Source: Microbacter sp. GSS18 (lineage in GTDB: Bacteria > Actinomycetota > Actinomycetes > Actinomycetales > Microbacteriaceae). Taken from it: DNA of 64,000 nucleotides. Made by a program: the position numbers and the translations under genes. Positions 1-9,842 of this stretch are shown in pieces. The stretch is from NCBI GenBank assembly GCA_029319145.1, contig CP119753.1:248001-312000 (forward strand), given 5' to 3'. The notes beneath the pieces were generated by a model. The model did no database searches. It saw nothing but the letters and a program-made list of their open reading frames with translations, and had not been told where the DNA came from. Each line of letters begins with the position of its first letter. Position 1 is the stretch's first letter.

Positions 1-608
1 TGCGGATCTCAGAGCTGGCGCACACGACCGGGGTCTCGGTGGCGTCGATCAAGTACTACCTTCGCGAGGGGCTGCTGCCCGAAGGCGTGCGCTCGTCGCC
101 GACGCAGGCCGATTACGGCCCGGCCCACGTGCGACGCCTGGGTGTGATCCGCGCGCTCATGGACTCGGGCGTGAGCATCGCCGGAGCGCGCAAGGTCATC
201 GCGGTGCTCGACGATCCGCCCGAGAGCCCTCACGAGCTTCTCGGCACCGCGCACGCCGCGGTCACGCCGCCCGCCGACGCCGGGATCGACACCGCCGCCG
301 CTGAGGCGCTGATCGCCGGGCTCGGCTGGCGGCCGGGAATGTGCGACGAGGCGACGGTCGCCGCGGTCGCGCGGTCGCTGCAGAACATCGAGCGCGCCGG
401 CTTCGAGATGCCGCCCGCCGTCGTGGCGGAGTACGTCGAGGCGATGCGCCGGATCGCCGATGCAGAGATCGCACATGTGCCGCTGGCCTCGCCCGATGAG
501 GCGGTTCGCTACGTCGTGCTGGGATCGGTGCTCGTGGAGCCGCTGCTGCTCTCGCTGCGACGTGCGGCTGAGCAGATCGCGTCGGCGGAGCGGTTCGACC
601 AGGAGTGA
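1..608 (+). CDS. MerR family transcriptional regulator (start codon cut by window edge)
   Basis: The reading frame is open from base 3 and encodes RISELAHTTGVSVASIKYYL, the N-terminal winged helix-turn-helix of MerR proteins. Bases 1-2 are TG, so the start codon (ATG, GTG or TTG) almost certainly begins one base before the window and the protein is complete except for that base, about 202 residues. The first 70 residues carry the HTH and the 'wing' (REGLLP, YGPAHVRRLGVIRALMDSGVSI). The rest is a helical effector region without an obvious cysteine metal site or recognised ligand domain, so the inducer is unknown. Members of this family bind promoter DNA between unusually spaced -35 and -10 elements. 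The gene is followed 29 bp later by the IS481 target duplication. No partner gene can be named because the upstream side is outside the window. Confidence 0.9.
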   Translation, partial: RISELAHTTGVSVASIKYYLREGLLPEGVRSSPTQADYGPAHVRRLGVIRALMDSGVSIAGARKVIAVLDDPPESPHELLGTAHAAVTPPADAGIDTAAAEALIAGLGWRPGMCDEATVAAVARSLQNIERAGFEMPPAVVAEYVEAMRRIADAEIAHVPLASPDEAVRYVVLGSVLVEPLLLSLRRAAEQIASAERFDQE

Positions 609-637
609 GAAAGCCCTGATGAGGGGTGGATGACAGA

Positions 638-652
638 TGGCGGAGGATAGGG
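638..652. repeat. Left 15-bp target-site duplication of the IS481 element
   Basis: The 15 bases TGGCGGAGGATAGGG occur here and again at 1956-1970, directly outside the two ends of the IS element. The right copy is the CCA tail, discriminator and acceptor stem of the tRNA-Ser gene, so this left copy is an isolated tRNA 3'-end fragment made by the insertion event. Confidence 0.88.
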
Positions 653-724
653 TGTGTGGGTTCATGACATAGGTGACGGGTGATGGGTGACACGTGAGTC
701 GCGTCATCGGCGACAGTCACGTGC

Positions 725-1906
725 ATGTCGAAGCATCGGGTCGTGGTGTTGAAGGTCGTCTCGGGCGAGCTGTCGGTCTCGGCCGCGGCCGCGGAGTACG
801 GGATGAGCCGTCAGCATCTGCACCGTCTGCTCGTCCGCTACCGGGAGGGCGGGCTCGATGCGCTCGAGCCGCGGTCGCGGGCCCCGCTGTCCAGCCCGCA
901 TCGCACGACCGACCGGGTGCGGGAACGCATCATCGTGCTGCGGCTGAGCCTGTCGGCATCCGGGCTGGATGCCGGACCGGTCACCATCGCCTGGCACCTC
1001 ACCCAGGAAGGACTGCGGGCACCATCGACCTCCACGATCCGGCGGATCCTGACCGACGCGAACCTGATCACCCCCGAACCACGCAAACGCCCCCGGTCCT
1101 CCTACATCCGGTTCGAAGCCGCGCAGCCGAACGAGACCTGGCAATCCGACTTCACACACTGGCGACTCGCGGACGGCACCGACGTCGAGATCCTGAACTG
1201 GCTCGACGACCACTCCCGCTGCCTGCTGTCCTGCACCGCGCACATCCCGGTCACCGGCGATGATGTCGTCCACACCTTCCTCACCACCATCGACGTCCAC
1301 GGCATCCCCGCCTCGACCCTCACCGACAACGGCCGCGTCTACACCGCCCGCTCCGGTGGCGGCCGCAACGCGTTCGAATACGTCCTCCCCGTCCTCGGCG
1401 TCCGGCAGAAGAACGGCTCCCCGAACCACCCGCAGACCCAGGGGAAGATCGAACGCTTCCACCAGACCCTGAAACGCTGGCTCGCCCGGCAGCCCGCCCC
1501 CACCACGCTCCCCGACCTGCAGCACCAGCTCGACCGGTTCCGCGAGTACTACAACCACCACCGGCCGCACCGCGCCCTCGACGGACACACCCCCGCGACC
1601 GCCTACAACGCCACACCGAAAGCCGTTCCCGCCGGCTCCCGAAACCCGGTCCACTACCGGCTCCGCTACGACAAAGTCGGCGACGGCGGCAAGATCAGCT
1701 TCCGACGCGCCGGCCGCATGCACCACCTCGGCATCGGAACCAGCCACGCCGGCAAACGCGTCCTCGCCCTCGCCGACGACCACACCATCACCGTCGTCCA
1801 CCTCGACACCGGCGAGATCATCGCGACCAACACCATCGACCCCACACGCGGCTACTGGCGCAACACACAAAAAGAGCCCGGCCGATGGCCGGGCTCTCTC
1901 ACTTGA
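725..1906 (+). CDS. IS481-family transposase
   Basis: A 393-residue DDE transposase. Residues 1-60 hold a helix-turn-helix (SVSAAAAEYGMSRQHLHRLL) for binding the element ends. The integrase core follows: first Asp in WQSDFTHW, second Asp in LTDNGRVY, and catalytic Glu in QGKIERFHQTLKRWL, then the typical YYNHHRPHRAL stretch. A C-terminal extension of about 100 residues follows the core. The ATG at 725 lies 72 bp inside the left end. The last codons overlap a perfect 10-bp hairpin (1874-1896), and the stop codon is 49 bp before the right end. No frameshift or internal stop is seen, so the enzyme looks functional. Confidence 0.95.
   Translation: MSKHRVVVLKVVSGELSVSAAAAEYGMSRQHLHRLLVRYREGGLDALEPRSRAPLSSPHRTTDRVRERIIVLRLSLSASGLDAGPVTIAWHLTQEGLRAPSTSTIRRILTDANLITPEPRKRPRSSYIRFEAAQPNETWQSDFTHWRLADGTDVEILNWLDDHSRCLLSCTAHIPVTGDDVVHTFLTTIDVHGIPASTLTDNGRVYTARSGGGRNAFEYVLPVLGVRQKNGSPNHPQTQGKIERFHQTLKRWLARQPAPTTLPDLQHQLDRFREYYNHHRPHRALDGHTPATAYNATPKAVPAGSRNPVHYRLRYDKVGDGGKISFRRAGRMHHLGIGTSHAGKRVLALADDHTITVVHLDTGEIIATNTIDPTRGYWRNTQKEPGRWPGSLT
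1874..1896 (+). terminator. Hairpin terminator inside the 3' end of the transposase gene
   Basis: A perfect 10-bp stem, GAGCCCGGCC / GGCCGGGCTC, with a 3-base loop. An A-rich tract lies on its 5' side (CACAAAAA) and a weak T/C tract on its 3' side. It sits in the last codons of the transposase and may stop transcripts from running out of the element or entering it from the tRNA side. Confidence 0.6.
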
Positions 1907-1955
1907 TGTCTCCCATGTCGCGACTCAGATGTCATCTATGTCGCGACTCATCACA

Positions 1956-2043
1956 TGGCGGAGGATAGGGGATTCGAACCCCTGAGGGCTTGCACCCAAC
2001 ACGCTTTCCAAGCGTGCGCCATAGGCCACTAGGCGAATCCTCC
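1956..2043 (-). tRNA. tRNA-Ser (GGA), 3' CCA encoded
   Basis: Read on the minus strand, the gene begins GGAGGATTCGCCTAGTGGCC and ends ...ATCCTCC-G-CCA. The 7-bp acceptor stem pairs GGAGGAT (2037-2043) with ATCCTCC (1960-1966). The anticodon loop reads CTTGGAAA, anticodon GGA, and a long variable arm typical of class II tRNAs precedes the T arm GGGGTTCGAATCCCC. The discriminator is G, as expected for serine. CCA is encoded at 1958-1956. The IS481 element begins directly after the CCA, and the target duplication regenerates the whole acceptor end. A -10 element TAGACT lies on the minus strand at 2076-2071. Confidence 0.97.
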
Positions 2044-2239
2044 AGAGCCCGGCGAAGCGGGCCGCAGGACAGTCTACCCGGTCGAACGGGGTGCCCCGGG
2101 ACCGCGGACGACCGTCCACGCGCGCTGCCAGGGAAAACGCTCACTGTGGAAATGCCCAGGTTGGATCTGATAGGCATGGATAGCTCGCGCTCTCGGGGGA
2201 GGGCGAGGACGCCCCCACGTCGTCGACCGAGGAGACACA

Positions 2240-2977
2240 ATGCAGGCTCGCGGCAAGATCATCGGCGCCATCGGCGCACTGGCCGGAATCGCCCTGGCCG
2301 TCACGACGGCCATCATGCCCGCCACGGCGGCGAAGCCCCCGCGTGACGGCGGAGGCTCGTCCACCACGCTCTCGGGGGTGACGTGCTCGTCGCTGGACGG
2401 CCGCACCGTCACGGCCTCGGGCGTCAGCGAGGTCGTCGGCATGAAGGCCGGCGAGACGCTCCGCGTGACCGTGAGCCCCGCGCTGACCGGCGACGACATC
2501 ATAATGACCGTCGCCCTGGGCGCAGCGTTCGGATTCTATGAAGCCCCGGCGAAGTCCGGCATCAGCTACACCGCCGGCATCACGGCGAACCACAGCTTCG
2601 GCTGGTCGTACGAAGCCGCGGGCACCCGCCCGTCGTCGCTGACGTGGACGTTCTCGTGCTCGTCGGGCGGCAGCGGCGGCGGCGGCTCGACCACCACTCC
2701 CGAGCCCAGCGACGCGGACGGCGACGGCGTGGCCGACTCCGCCGACGTCTGCAGCGGCACGTCGCTTCCGGACAGCGTGCGCAAGGCCGCGGGCTCGTAC
2801 TACGCGAACAAGTCCGGCGTCTTCGTCGACGGCAACGGAGCCCGGTCCGGCTACACGGTGACGGACACCGCGGGCTGCTCGGCCAAGCAGATCGCTGCAG
2901 AACTGGGGCTGAAGAAGCCGCAGAGCCGCTACGGCATCTCCCTGACGGTCCTGCGGAACTGGGTCGCATCCCACTGA
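2240..2977 (+). CDS. Secreted protein with a calcium-loop motif and a C-terminal module shared with the gene at 13607
   Basis: A 245-residue protein with a clear Sec signal peptide (residues 1 to about 31: basic MQARGK, hydrophobic core, PATAA cleavage region). The ATG follows GAGGAGA at a good distance. Residues about 32-150 form a beta-rich domain of unknown type with two cysteines, followed by a Gly/Ser/Thr/Pro linker. From residue 158 comes DADGDGVADSADVC, a thrombospondin type 3-like calcium-binding loop, then an 80-residue tail containing GVFVDGNGARSGY, DTAGCSAKQI and SRYGISLTVLRNW. The same tail order is found in the secreted repeat protein at 13607-14731, although the rest of the two proteins is unrelated. 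Likely extracellular; the function is unknown. It is a single-gene unit. Confidence 0.8.
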   Translation: MQARGKIIGAIGALAGIALAVTTAIMPATAAKPPRDGGGSSTTLSGVTCSSLDGRTVTASGVSEVVGMKAGETLRVTVSPALTGDDIIMTVALGAAFGFYEAPAKSGISYTAGITANHSFGWSYEAAGTRPSSLTWTFSCSSGGSGGGGSTTTPEPSDADGDGVADSADVCSGTSLPDSVRKAAGSYYANKSGVFVDGNGARSGYTVTDTAGCSAKQIAAELGLKKPQSRYGISLTVLRNWVASH

Positions 2978-2980
2978 GGC

Positions 2981-3005
2981 GACCGCGCGCATCACGCTCG
3001 CGGTC
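2981..3005. terminator. Short hairpin between convergent genes
   Basis: GACCGCG (2981-2987) pairs with CGCGGTC (2999-3005) over an 11-base loop, exactly between the stop of the secreted protein and the stop of the convergent transglutaminase gene. No T-run follows, so this is only a possible bidirectional terminator. Confidence 0.4.
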
Positions 3006-5288
3006 TCAACGCCGCCGCTGAGCGGCGGCGGCGTACGCCGTGCCCGGCCGGATCGCCAATGACCGCGGGGCGAGGATCGCGAGCACCCGCTGCGTGAGAG
3101 GGACCTGCGCCATCATCGCCGCGCGCACCGTCCGCACCGCGTCGGGGAGGGTGTCGCCCTCCCAGTACTGCGCGCGGGAGGGAGCGTAGGCTGCCCGCTC
3201 GATGGCGTCGACCAACCGTCCCATCTGCTCAGCGGGGGCGCCGTGGCGCGCGACGAGGCGCTCGCCGAGCGCGCGCGGCGTCTCGGACGGCGGCACCGGG
3301 ATGCCCAGATCGATCGCGGCATCCTGCACGAGCGTCCACGCCGCCGCGGCATCGCCGTCGCCGGCCTGCGCCAGCTGACTGCGTCGGCGCACCTCGCGCG
3401 CGACCGCCGGCAGAGCCAGCAGCGCAGCGATCAGCAGCACGATGGCGGCGGGCGGCCAGCCCGTGCCGGTCGCGGTGAGGGGACCCGATGCCGCCCCGGT
3501 TTCGTCCTGACCCACGTCCCGCGGGTCCTGACCCGCGGTCGGCGTCGGCGAGGCGTTCGCCGGCGTCGACGGCGTCACAGCCGGGTCGCCGGTGAGGGGA
3601 TCGGTCGGCGCAGCCGAGAAGGCCGTCGGAGAGCCCAGACTGTTCGTGGGCTCGAAGGCCACCCACCCGATGCCGTCGAAGTACACCTCGGGCCATGCGT
3701 GCGTGCGGCTGGTCGTGATCGAGTGGACGGTCTCGCCGTCGATCACCTCGGTCGTCGACGACCCCGGCAGGAAGCCCACGACGATGCGGCTGGGCATGTC
3801 GAGCGTGCGCGCCATGAGGGCGAACGCCGACGCGAAGTGGATGCAGTAGCCCTCGCGTACCTCGAGGAACTGCGCGATCGCCTCGGCGCCGGAGCCGTCG
3901 AAGCCTTCGTCGACCGGTGCCGACAGCGAGTAGCGGAAGTCCGCCCCGCGGAACCACGACTGCAGCGCCTCCAGCCGGTCGTAGTCGGTGAACGCGTCCG
4001 CGGTCACCTCGCGCGCCAGCGCTCCGACGACAGCGGGCACGCCGGCGGGCACGGCGGTCGTGTCGTTCGGCAGACCCGGCCACCGCGCGTCCGCGAGCCG
4101 GATCTGCTCGAGGGTCGGGCGCGGGACATGCGTGGTCACCTGGTACGTCTCGCCCTGGCTCGAGCCCGCGCGCGCGATCACGGTCCGGTTCCACGGCACC
4201 GCCGCCCACTGCCCGGCGAGCCCGTCGACCTGGACGGCGGGGAAGCTCACCGGCAGCCACGTCGACGACAGATTCTCGACCTCGACCGTGGTCACATACT
4301 CGTCGACGCGGATGTCCTCATCCACCGACACGTCGCCGAACTCGTTCGGCGCGTCCAGCGGGATGGAGCGCGACACGTCGGGCATCCACACCTCGCCGTC
4401 GAAGTCCGACAGCGTCGTGGCGCGCAGATACGGGGGAGTCGGCGCCGAGCTGTGCACGCGCATGATCTCGATCTCGCGCGGACGACGCAGGTCGTCGCCG
4501 AGCTCGAGCGACGCGTCCAGGCCCACGCCGGTGCCGAACGGATTGCTGCCGGCGCGGAGCACCGGCTGGGGCAGCGCCGGCGTGATCACGAGGGCGACGA
4601 CGACGGCGACCACGCCGATGCCCGCCGCCGTCGCCGTCACACCGGCCAGCGGAGGGGTCGCGTCGGCGCCGCGCTCGCGTCGTGCGGGCCCGGGCGTGCG
4701 GGACTGCGTCTCGGCGCGCACGAGGAAGAGGATGCACGCCGCCAGCAGCACGAACGCGAGGATGTCGGGCTCCACGGGCACGGCGATCGCGGGGATCAGC
4801 GACACCATCACGAGGGCCACGGCGGCCAGCAGCGGCATCCGCGCGGTGATGACGACGTGGTCGACGGCGATCGTGAGAAGCCCCGTCGCGCCGACGATGA
4901 GGAACGCCAGCGGAGCGGTCGCCGCCATCGGTGCGATCCCGTGGTAGATCTCCGTCATCGCCGCGTCGATGAGGCCAGGCACCGCCTGCACGGTGGCGAC
5001 CGTGGGGATGATGCCCAGCAGGGCCGTCCCGCTCAGGAACGCCGTCGTCATGACGACGATCCAGACGGCCGCCTCGGCGAGGCTGACCGCGATGGCCGGC
5101 AGTCTCAGTCGGCGCGCGACGAAGCCGGTCGCCAGCAGCGCCGTCATGAGCGCCACTGTTCCCGCCAGCCACGGCCCGGGCGCGACGACCCGCAGCAGCG
5201 GCAGCACCGTGACCAGCAGCGCGACCAGGCAGCCGATCGCGAGCGTCAGGTCGCCGCGGCGGGGTGCGCGCGCATCAGCGGACGACAT
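3006..5288 (-). CDS. TgpA-type membrane transglutaminase-like protein
   Basis: A 760-residue protein with about eight membrane segments in the first 235 residues, a large extracytoplasmic part, one more membrane segment near residue 625 and a cytoplasmic C-terminal tail. The transglutaminase/papain-like core carries a complete triad: Cys about 482 (EGYCIHFASAFALMAR), His about 530 (SRTHAWPEVYF) and Asp about 538 (YFDGIGWVAFEPT). This is the usual TgpA layout (N-terminal DUF3488 membrane domain, transglutaminase core, C-terminal DUF4129-like tail). The ATG at 5288 overlaps the end of the DUF58 gene by 14 bp, so it is the last gene of a moxR-DUF58-tgpA operon. Such operons are widespread in actinobacteria. 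A role in cell-envelope maintenance is inferred, and the substrate is unknown. Confidence 0.88.
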   Translation of the reverse strand: MSSADARAPRRGDLTLAIGCLVALLVTVLPLLRVVAPGPWLAGTVALMTALLATGFVARRLRLPAIAVSLAEAAVWIVVMTTAFLSGTALLGIIPTVATVQAVPGLIDAAMTEIYHGIAPMAATAPLAFLIVGATGLLTIAVDHVVITARMPLLAAVALVMVSLIPAIAVPVEPDILAFVLLAACILFLVRAETQSRTPGPARRERGADATPPLAGVTATAAGIGVVAVVVALVITPALPQPVLRAGSNPFGTGVGLDASLELGDDLRRPREIEIMRVHSSAPTPPYLRATTLSDFDGEVWMPDVSRSIPLDAPNEFGDVSVDEDIRVDEYVTTVEVENLSSTWLPVSFPAVQVDGLAGQWAAVPWNRTVIARAGSSQGETYQVTTHVPRPTLEQIRLADARWPGLPNDTTAVPAGVPAVVGALAREVTADAFTDYDRLEALQSWFRGADFRYSLSAPVDEGFDGSGAEAIAQFLEVREGYCIHFASAFALMARTLDMPSRIVVGFLPGSSTTEVIDGETVHSITTSRTHAWPEVYFDGIGWVAFEPTNSLGSPTAFSAAPTDPLTGDPAVTPSTPANASPTPTAGQDPRDVGQDETGAASGPLTATGTGWPPAAIVLLIAALLALPAVAREVRRRSQLAQAGDGDAAAAWTLVQDAAIDLGIPVPPSETPRALGERLVARHGAPAEQMGRLVDAIERAAYAPSRAQYWEGDTLPDAVRTVRAAMMAQVPLTQRVLAILAPRSLAIRPGTAYAAAAQRRR

Positions 5289-6519
5289 GACCGGCTCCCG
5301 CCTGGGCGACCGCCGTCCACGCGTCGGCGATCTCGCCCGGCTGGATCCGCACCGCGTGCCAGCCGTGGGCGGCCGCGCGCTCGAGGGCGTCGCCGCGGGG
5401 ATCGACCGCGAGCAGGATGGCCGCCGACGCGTGATGGGTCACCGAGGCGATGGCATCCGCATCCGCGGGGTCGAAGCGTCCGACGATCACGACGACCGGG
5501 CCGGTGAACGCTCCGGCGAACAGCCTCGCGAGGCGCGGCAGCGCGTCCTCGCGGCGCGCCACGAGCGAGGCGAAGTCGGCGACGAGGTGGTCGACCTCGA
5601 TGAGGTCGCCGCCCTCGATGGGCTCGGCCAGCAGCCGCCCGTCGCTGTCGGCGACATCGACGGCGAACCCGTCGCGCACGAGTCGCGCGGCGGCCGACAC
5701 ACACGCGGACACGGCGACCTCGAAGCCGGGGTCGGCTCCCGGCGCGAGCTCCGCAGCGGACTCCCACCGCGTGACGCTCCGGTCGAGGACGACCGTCGCC
5801 TCGGGGGTCGACTCCTGCTCCTCCTGGCGGACCATGAGCGAATCGTGGTGGGCGCTGGCGCGCCAGTGGATGCGCCGCATCGAGTCGCCCGGCACATAGG
5901 TGCGGGGCGTGAGGTTGTCCGACCCCTGTCCGAGCCGTTCGTTGGTGACATGGCGCATGCCGCCGGAGTCGCCGGCCATCACCCGCAAGGACGGGAGCTC
6001 GACGACCTCGGGGGCCACGACGACGCGCGTGCGCTCGCCGAGCACGGTGTTGCGCCGCACGAGGCCGAAGGGGTCGAGGACCCGCACCGACAGCGGACCG
6101 ATCGCGTACACGCCGCGATGGACCCCGCGCACGCGGTACGACAGATCGACGGTGCGCTCGGCGCCTCGAAGCCCGGAGGCGAGCGCGGGGAAGATCCCCT
6201 CGGACTCGCCCTCCAGGCCCGGCGGAAGGGCGTCGTGCCAGCGTCCCGTCGCCGTCGGCAGCGCGCTGCGCGCGCCGACCCGCACCGTCACGTCGGCCTC
6301 GCGGCCCACCGCGACGACGTCCGGATGCAGCGCCCGCGCGACGCTGTCGGTGCGCTGGGCGATGTAGATCGCCACGAGACTGGTGACGACCACCGTCACG
6401 AGCAGCACGCCGAAGTACACCAGCTCCACCAGGCCCAGCTCGCCGGCCGCGACGAAGGCGACCACGGCGAGCAGCAGCGCACCGGTCCCGCGCGGAGTGA
6501 ACGGCCAGACGCCCGACAT
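5275..6519 (-). CDS. DUF58 domain protein (MoxR-associated)
   Basis: A 414-residue protein with two N-terminal membrane helices (about residues 10-50: TGALLLAVVAFVAAGELGL and VYFGVLLVTVVVTSLVAIYIA). The DUF58 domain lies in the middle, with the diagnostic YVPGDSMRRIHWRASAH followed by LMVRQEE. The C-terminal half resembles a von Willebrand A-like fold. DUF58 proteins are almost always encoded beside MoxR ATPases and are thought to be partners or clients of that chaperone-like ATPase. The ATG lies one base after the moxR stop codon, and its own end overlaps the transglutaminase gene, so all three are translated from one message. Confidence 0.87.
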   Translation of the reverse strand: MSGVWPFTPRGTGALLLAVVAFVAAGELGLVELVYFGVLLVTVVVTSLVAIYIAQRTDSVARALHPDVVAVGREADVTVRVGARSALPTATGRWHDALPPGLEGESEGIFPALASGLRGAERTVDLSYRVRGVHRGVYAIGPLSVRVLDPFGLVRRNTVLGERTRVVVAPEVVELPSLRVMAGDSGGMRHVTNERLGQGSDNLTPRTYVPGDSMRRIHWRASAHHDSLMVRQEEQESTPEATVVLDRSVTRWESAAELAPGADPGFEVAVSACVSAAARLVRDGFAVDVADSDGRLLAEPIEGGDLIEVDHLVADFASLVARREDALPRLARLFAGAFTGPVVVIVGRFDPADADAIASVTHHASAAILLAVDPRGDALERAAAHGWHAVRIQPGEIADAWTAVAQAGAGHVVR

Positions 6520-6520
6520 G

Positions 6521-7531
<1,011 letters not shown>

Positions 7532-7708
7532 GGCGACCTCCAGGAGTGCCGTCGGGCGAAAGGAGCCGGTCCGCAGGCGCCCATGCCCGCTCGTCGATCG
7601 TAACAACGAGCGGGCCCGCGGGGGCCGCTGCCGTCGTGTTCGCGGCGGCGACGCGCCGGGGGACGTTCGACCCGGATCACTTCGCGCGCCGCGCGGGAAG
7701 ATGGTGCC

Positions 7709-8164
7709 ATGACCGAGCAGAGTGGACGGTCGCGCGTCGTGATGATCGCCCTGGGGGCGGGGATCGCGCTGGTCGTCATCATCGCCCTCATCGCCGTGTT
7801 CGCGCGCAGCGGGCCCGTCGAGTACGCGGCGGACACCCCCGAAGGCGTCGTGCAGCGCTATGCGCAGGCCGTGATCGACGGCGATGTCGACACCGCTCTC
7901 GGCTACCTGCCCGAGGATGTCGCCGACCGCTGCCGCACGATTCCGACGCAGTCCGTCAGCCTGCGGCTGACGCTGCTGGACACCACCGAGGGCGACGATT
8001 TCGCACGCGTGGACGTGCAGGTCGCCGCCAGCTACGGCTCGGGGATGCTGGGGTCGAGCGAATTCGACTACGAAGCCGAGTTCACCCTCGACAAGGCCGA
8101 CGGCGAGTGGCTCATCACGCGCGCTCCGTGGGAGTTCGCGGTGTGCGAGGAGGTGGCGTTCTGA
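7709..8164 (+). CDS. Membrane-anchored protein, NTF2-like fold suspected
   Basis: A 151-residue protein with one N-terminal membrane segment (VVMIALGAGIALVVIIALIAVF, about residues 10-31) and an outside domain that begins DTPEGVVQRYAQAVIDGDVDTALGYL. That beginning resembles NTF2-like or SnoaL-like domains in which a helical start is followed by a curved sheet. Two cysteines (CRTIP and AVCEE) may form a disulfide. The function is unknown. Its stop overlaps the start of the next membrane-protein gene (ATGA), so the two are probably made together. A weak -10 (GAAGAT) sits 6 bases before the ATG. It is transcribed away from moxR. Confidence 0.75.
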   Translation: MTEQSGRSRVVMIALGAGIALVVIIALIAVFARSGPVEYAADTPEGVVQRYAQAVIDGDVDTALGYLPEDVADRCRTIPTQSVSLRLTLLDTTEGDDFARVDVQVAASYGSGMLGSSEFDYEAEFTLDKADGEWLITRAPWEFAVCEEVAF

Positions 8165-9780
8165 TGATGGCGGCACCGGGCTCCGCCCAGACCGCGGTGC
8201 GGCGCATCCTCGTCTACGCGATCCTCTTCGCGCTCGTCGTCGTGACGGCGGTCGGTCTCACCGGGCTCCTCGAGCGCGCGATCGGCTTCAGCCGCGAACT
8301 CGCGTCGGATCAGGCCGGGCTCGCCTTGGCGCTGGCTTTCACGTTCATCGCGGGGCCGCTCGCGGGTGTGCTGTGGTGGTGGCAGCGGCGGCGCCTCACG
8401 ACCGCCGAGGAGCGCGGCGCCGTGACGTGGTCGCTGTACGTCGCCCTCGCGCTGACGACGTCGCTGGTCATGTTCACCAGCGCCCTCGCCGCGGCGGTCT
8501 CCGAGGGCATCGGCGGGGAATGGGAGCCCGAGGCGCTCTCGACGGCGATCGTGTGGGCCGCGGTGTGGGTGCTGCACTGGCTGATGCACCGCAGCCGCAC
8601 GATCTCGCCGACGCGCCTGCCCACGCTGCCGGTCGTGCTGGGAGCCGCCTACGGGCTCGCGATCATGGCCTTCGGCGCCGTCGACGCGCTGTCGGCCCTC
8701 GTCGCGGAGGCGCTGTCGTTCGCCGAGCCGGTGCTGGCGGGCACCTCGGCGTGGATCGTCGTCGTCCTGCAGGCGCTGTCCGGCGCCGTCATCGGCGCGG
8801 CGGTGTGGTGGTGGCACTGGTTCCGCGAGCGGGGGAGGGACGCCCCGGGCGCCTTCGCCGGCGTCGTGCTCGTGATCGTCGTGGGAGCCCTCGCGGCCGT
8901 GACGCTGTTCGCCGTCGGCAGCATCCTGTTCGTCGTGCTGCGGGTGCTGTTCGACACCGATCCGATGTCGCAGATCCTGGGCGCGCTCGACACCGCGACG
9001 GCGGCGGCGCTGGTGGGAGGCGTCCTGTGGGCGTACCACGCCCCGGTGCTCGCGCGCCGTGGCGAACGCACGTCCGACGCCTCGCGTCTGGTGACATCGG
9101 CGGTCGCCCTGATCGGAGCCGCGAGCGGCTTCGGGGTCGTCATCAACGCCCTGCTGGCGACCTTCACCTCGACGCTCGTCTACGACGACCCGCGGACGCT
9201 CCTCCTGGGCGGGTTGAGCGCGCTCGTCGTCGGGCTCCCGGCGTGGTGGATCGCATGGCGCCCGACGCGCGCCGTCTCGGCGGAGACGGCCGGTGACACG
9301 GGACGCCGCGTCTACCTGATCGTCATCTTCGGAGCGAGCGCCGTCGTCGCGATCGTGACGCTGCTGCTGATCGGCTTCCGCGTGTTCGAGTACGTCCTCG
9401 ACCCCTCGGGGTTCACGGGCTTCGTCGAGCGGGTCCGCGCGCCGTTCGGCCTCCTCGCCGCCACCGTGATCGTCTTCGCCTACCACTTCGCCGTGTGGCG
9501 CCGAGATCGCGCCCTCGCCCGCACCGTGGAGCCCGAGGCCGGACCGACGATCGGTCGCATCGTGCTCGTCGGCGCCGCCGACGCCGACGCCCTCGCGACG
9601 TATCTGACCGAGCAGACCGGCGTCCGCGTGACGACGTGGCGCGCCGCCGACGACGTCACCGCGGTGGACCCGCAGGCGATGCCCGCCGTGGTGGAGGAGC
9701 TGCGCGGCCTGACCGCGCCGCGTGTGCTGGTGGTCGCCGCCGGCGCGCGGGCGCCGACCGTGGTCCCGCTCGCGGACTGA
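8164..9780 (+). CDS. Polytopic membrane protein, DUF5671-like
   Basis: About 538 residues with roughly 12 hydrophobic membrane segments and repeated WWWQRRR / WWWHWFRERGR-type motifs at segment ends (VLWWWQRRRLTTAEERGA, AVWWWHWFRERGRDAPGAF), a pattern I associate with DUF5671 proteins. The C-terminal 90 residues are soluble (IGRIVLVGAADADALATYLTEQTGVRVTTW) and lack a known catalytic motif. The start chosen is the ATG at 8164 that overlaps the TGA of the preceding gene; the next codon is also ATG. The function is unknown. It is cotranscribed with the small membrane-anchored protein before it. Confidence 0.72.
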   Translation: MMAAPGSAQTAVRRILVYAILFALVVVTAVGLTGLLERAIGFSRELASDQAGLALALAFTFIAGPLAGVLWWWQRRRLTTAEERGAVTWSLYVALALTTSLVMFTSALAAAVSEGIGGEWEPEALSTAIVWAAVWVLHWLMHRSRTISPTRLPTLPVVLGAAYGLAIMAFGAVDALSALVAEALSFAEPVLAGTSAWIVVVLQALSGAVIGAAVWWWHWFRERGRDAPGAFAGVVLVIVVGALAAVTLFAVGSILFVVLRVLFDTDPMSQILGALDTATAAALVGGVLWAYHAPVLARRGERTSDASRLVTSAVALIGAASGFGVVINALLATFTSTLVYDDPRTLLLGGLSALVVGLPAWWIAWRPTRAVSAETAGDTGRRVYLIVIFGASAVVAIVTLLLIGFRVFEYVLDPSGFTGFVERVRAPFGLLAATVIVFAYHFAVWRRDRALARTVEPEAGPTIGRIVLVGAADADALATYLTEQTGVRVTTWRAADDVTAVDPQAMPAVVEELRGLTAPRVLVVAAGARAPTVVPLAD

Positions 9781-9842
9781 CGGAGGTCGCGGCGAGACGC
9801 TCCGGTTCGGCGCTCACGCCCATGCGGGTTAGACTGGGGACA

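Larger units (their letters stand above)
653..1955 (+). mobile_element. IS481-family insertion sequence, complete (1303 bp)
   Basis: The element starts TGTGTGGG at 653 and ends CATCACA at 1955. The outer 25 bases form imperfect inverted repeats (653-677 against 1931-1955): both begin TGTG and share GACATAG-TGAC, with about 17 of 25 positions matching. The right end also carries two 23-bp direct copies (1905-1927 and 1928-1950) of a sequence ending ATGTCGCGACTCA, likely transposase-binding subterminal repeats. It encodes one transposase and is bounded by 15-bp direct repeats (638-652, 1956-1970). TGT ends, a single DDE transposase and target duplications up to about 15 bp are usual for the IS481 family. 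Both ends and the transposase are intact, so the element may still be active. Confidence 0.88.

Noticed and set aside
653..2043. Genomic island integrated at tRNA-Ser
   Set aside because: Only a single 1303-bp IS with its own terminal repeats lies at the tRNA 3' end. There is no integrase gene and no cargo.
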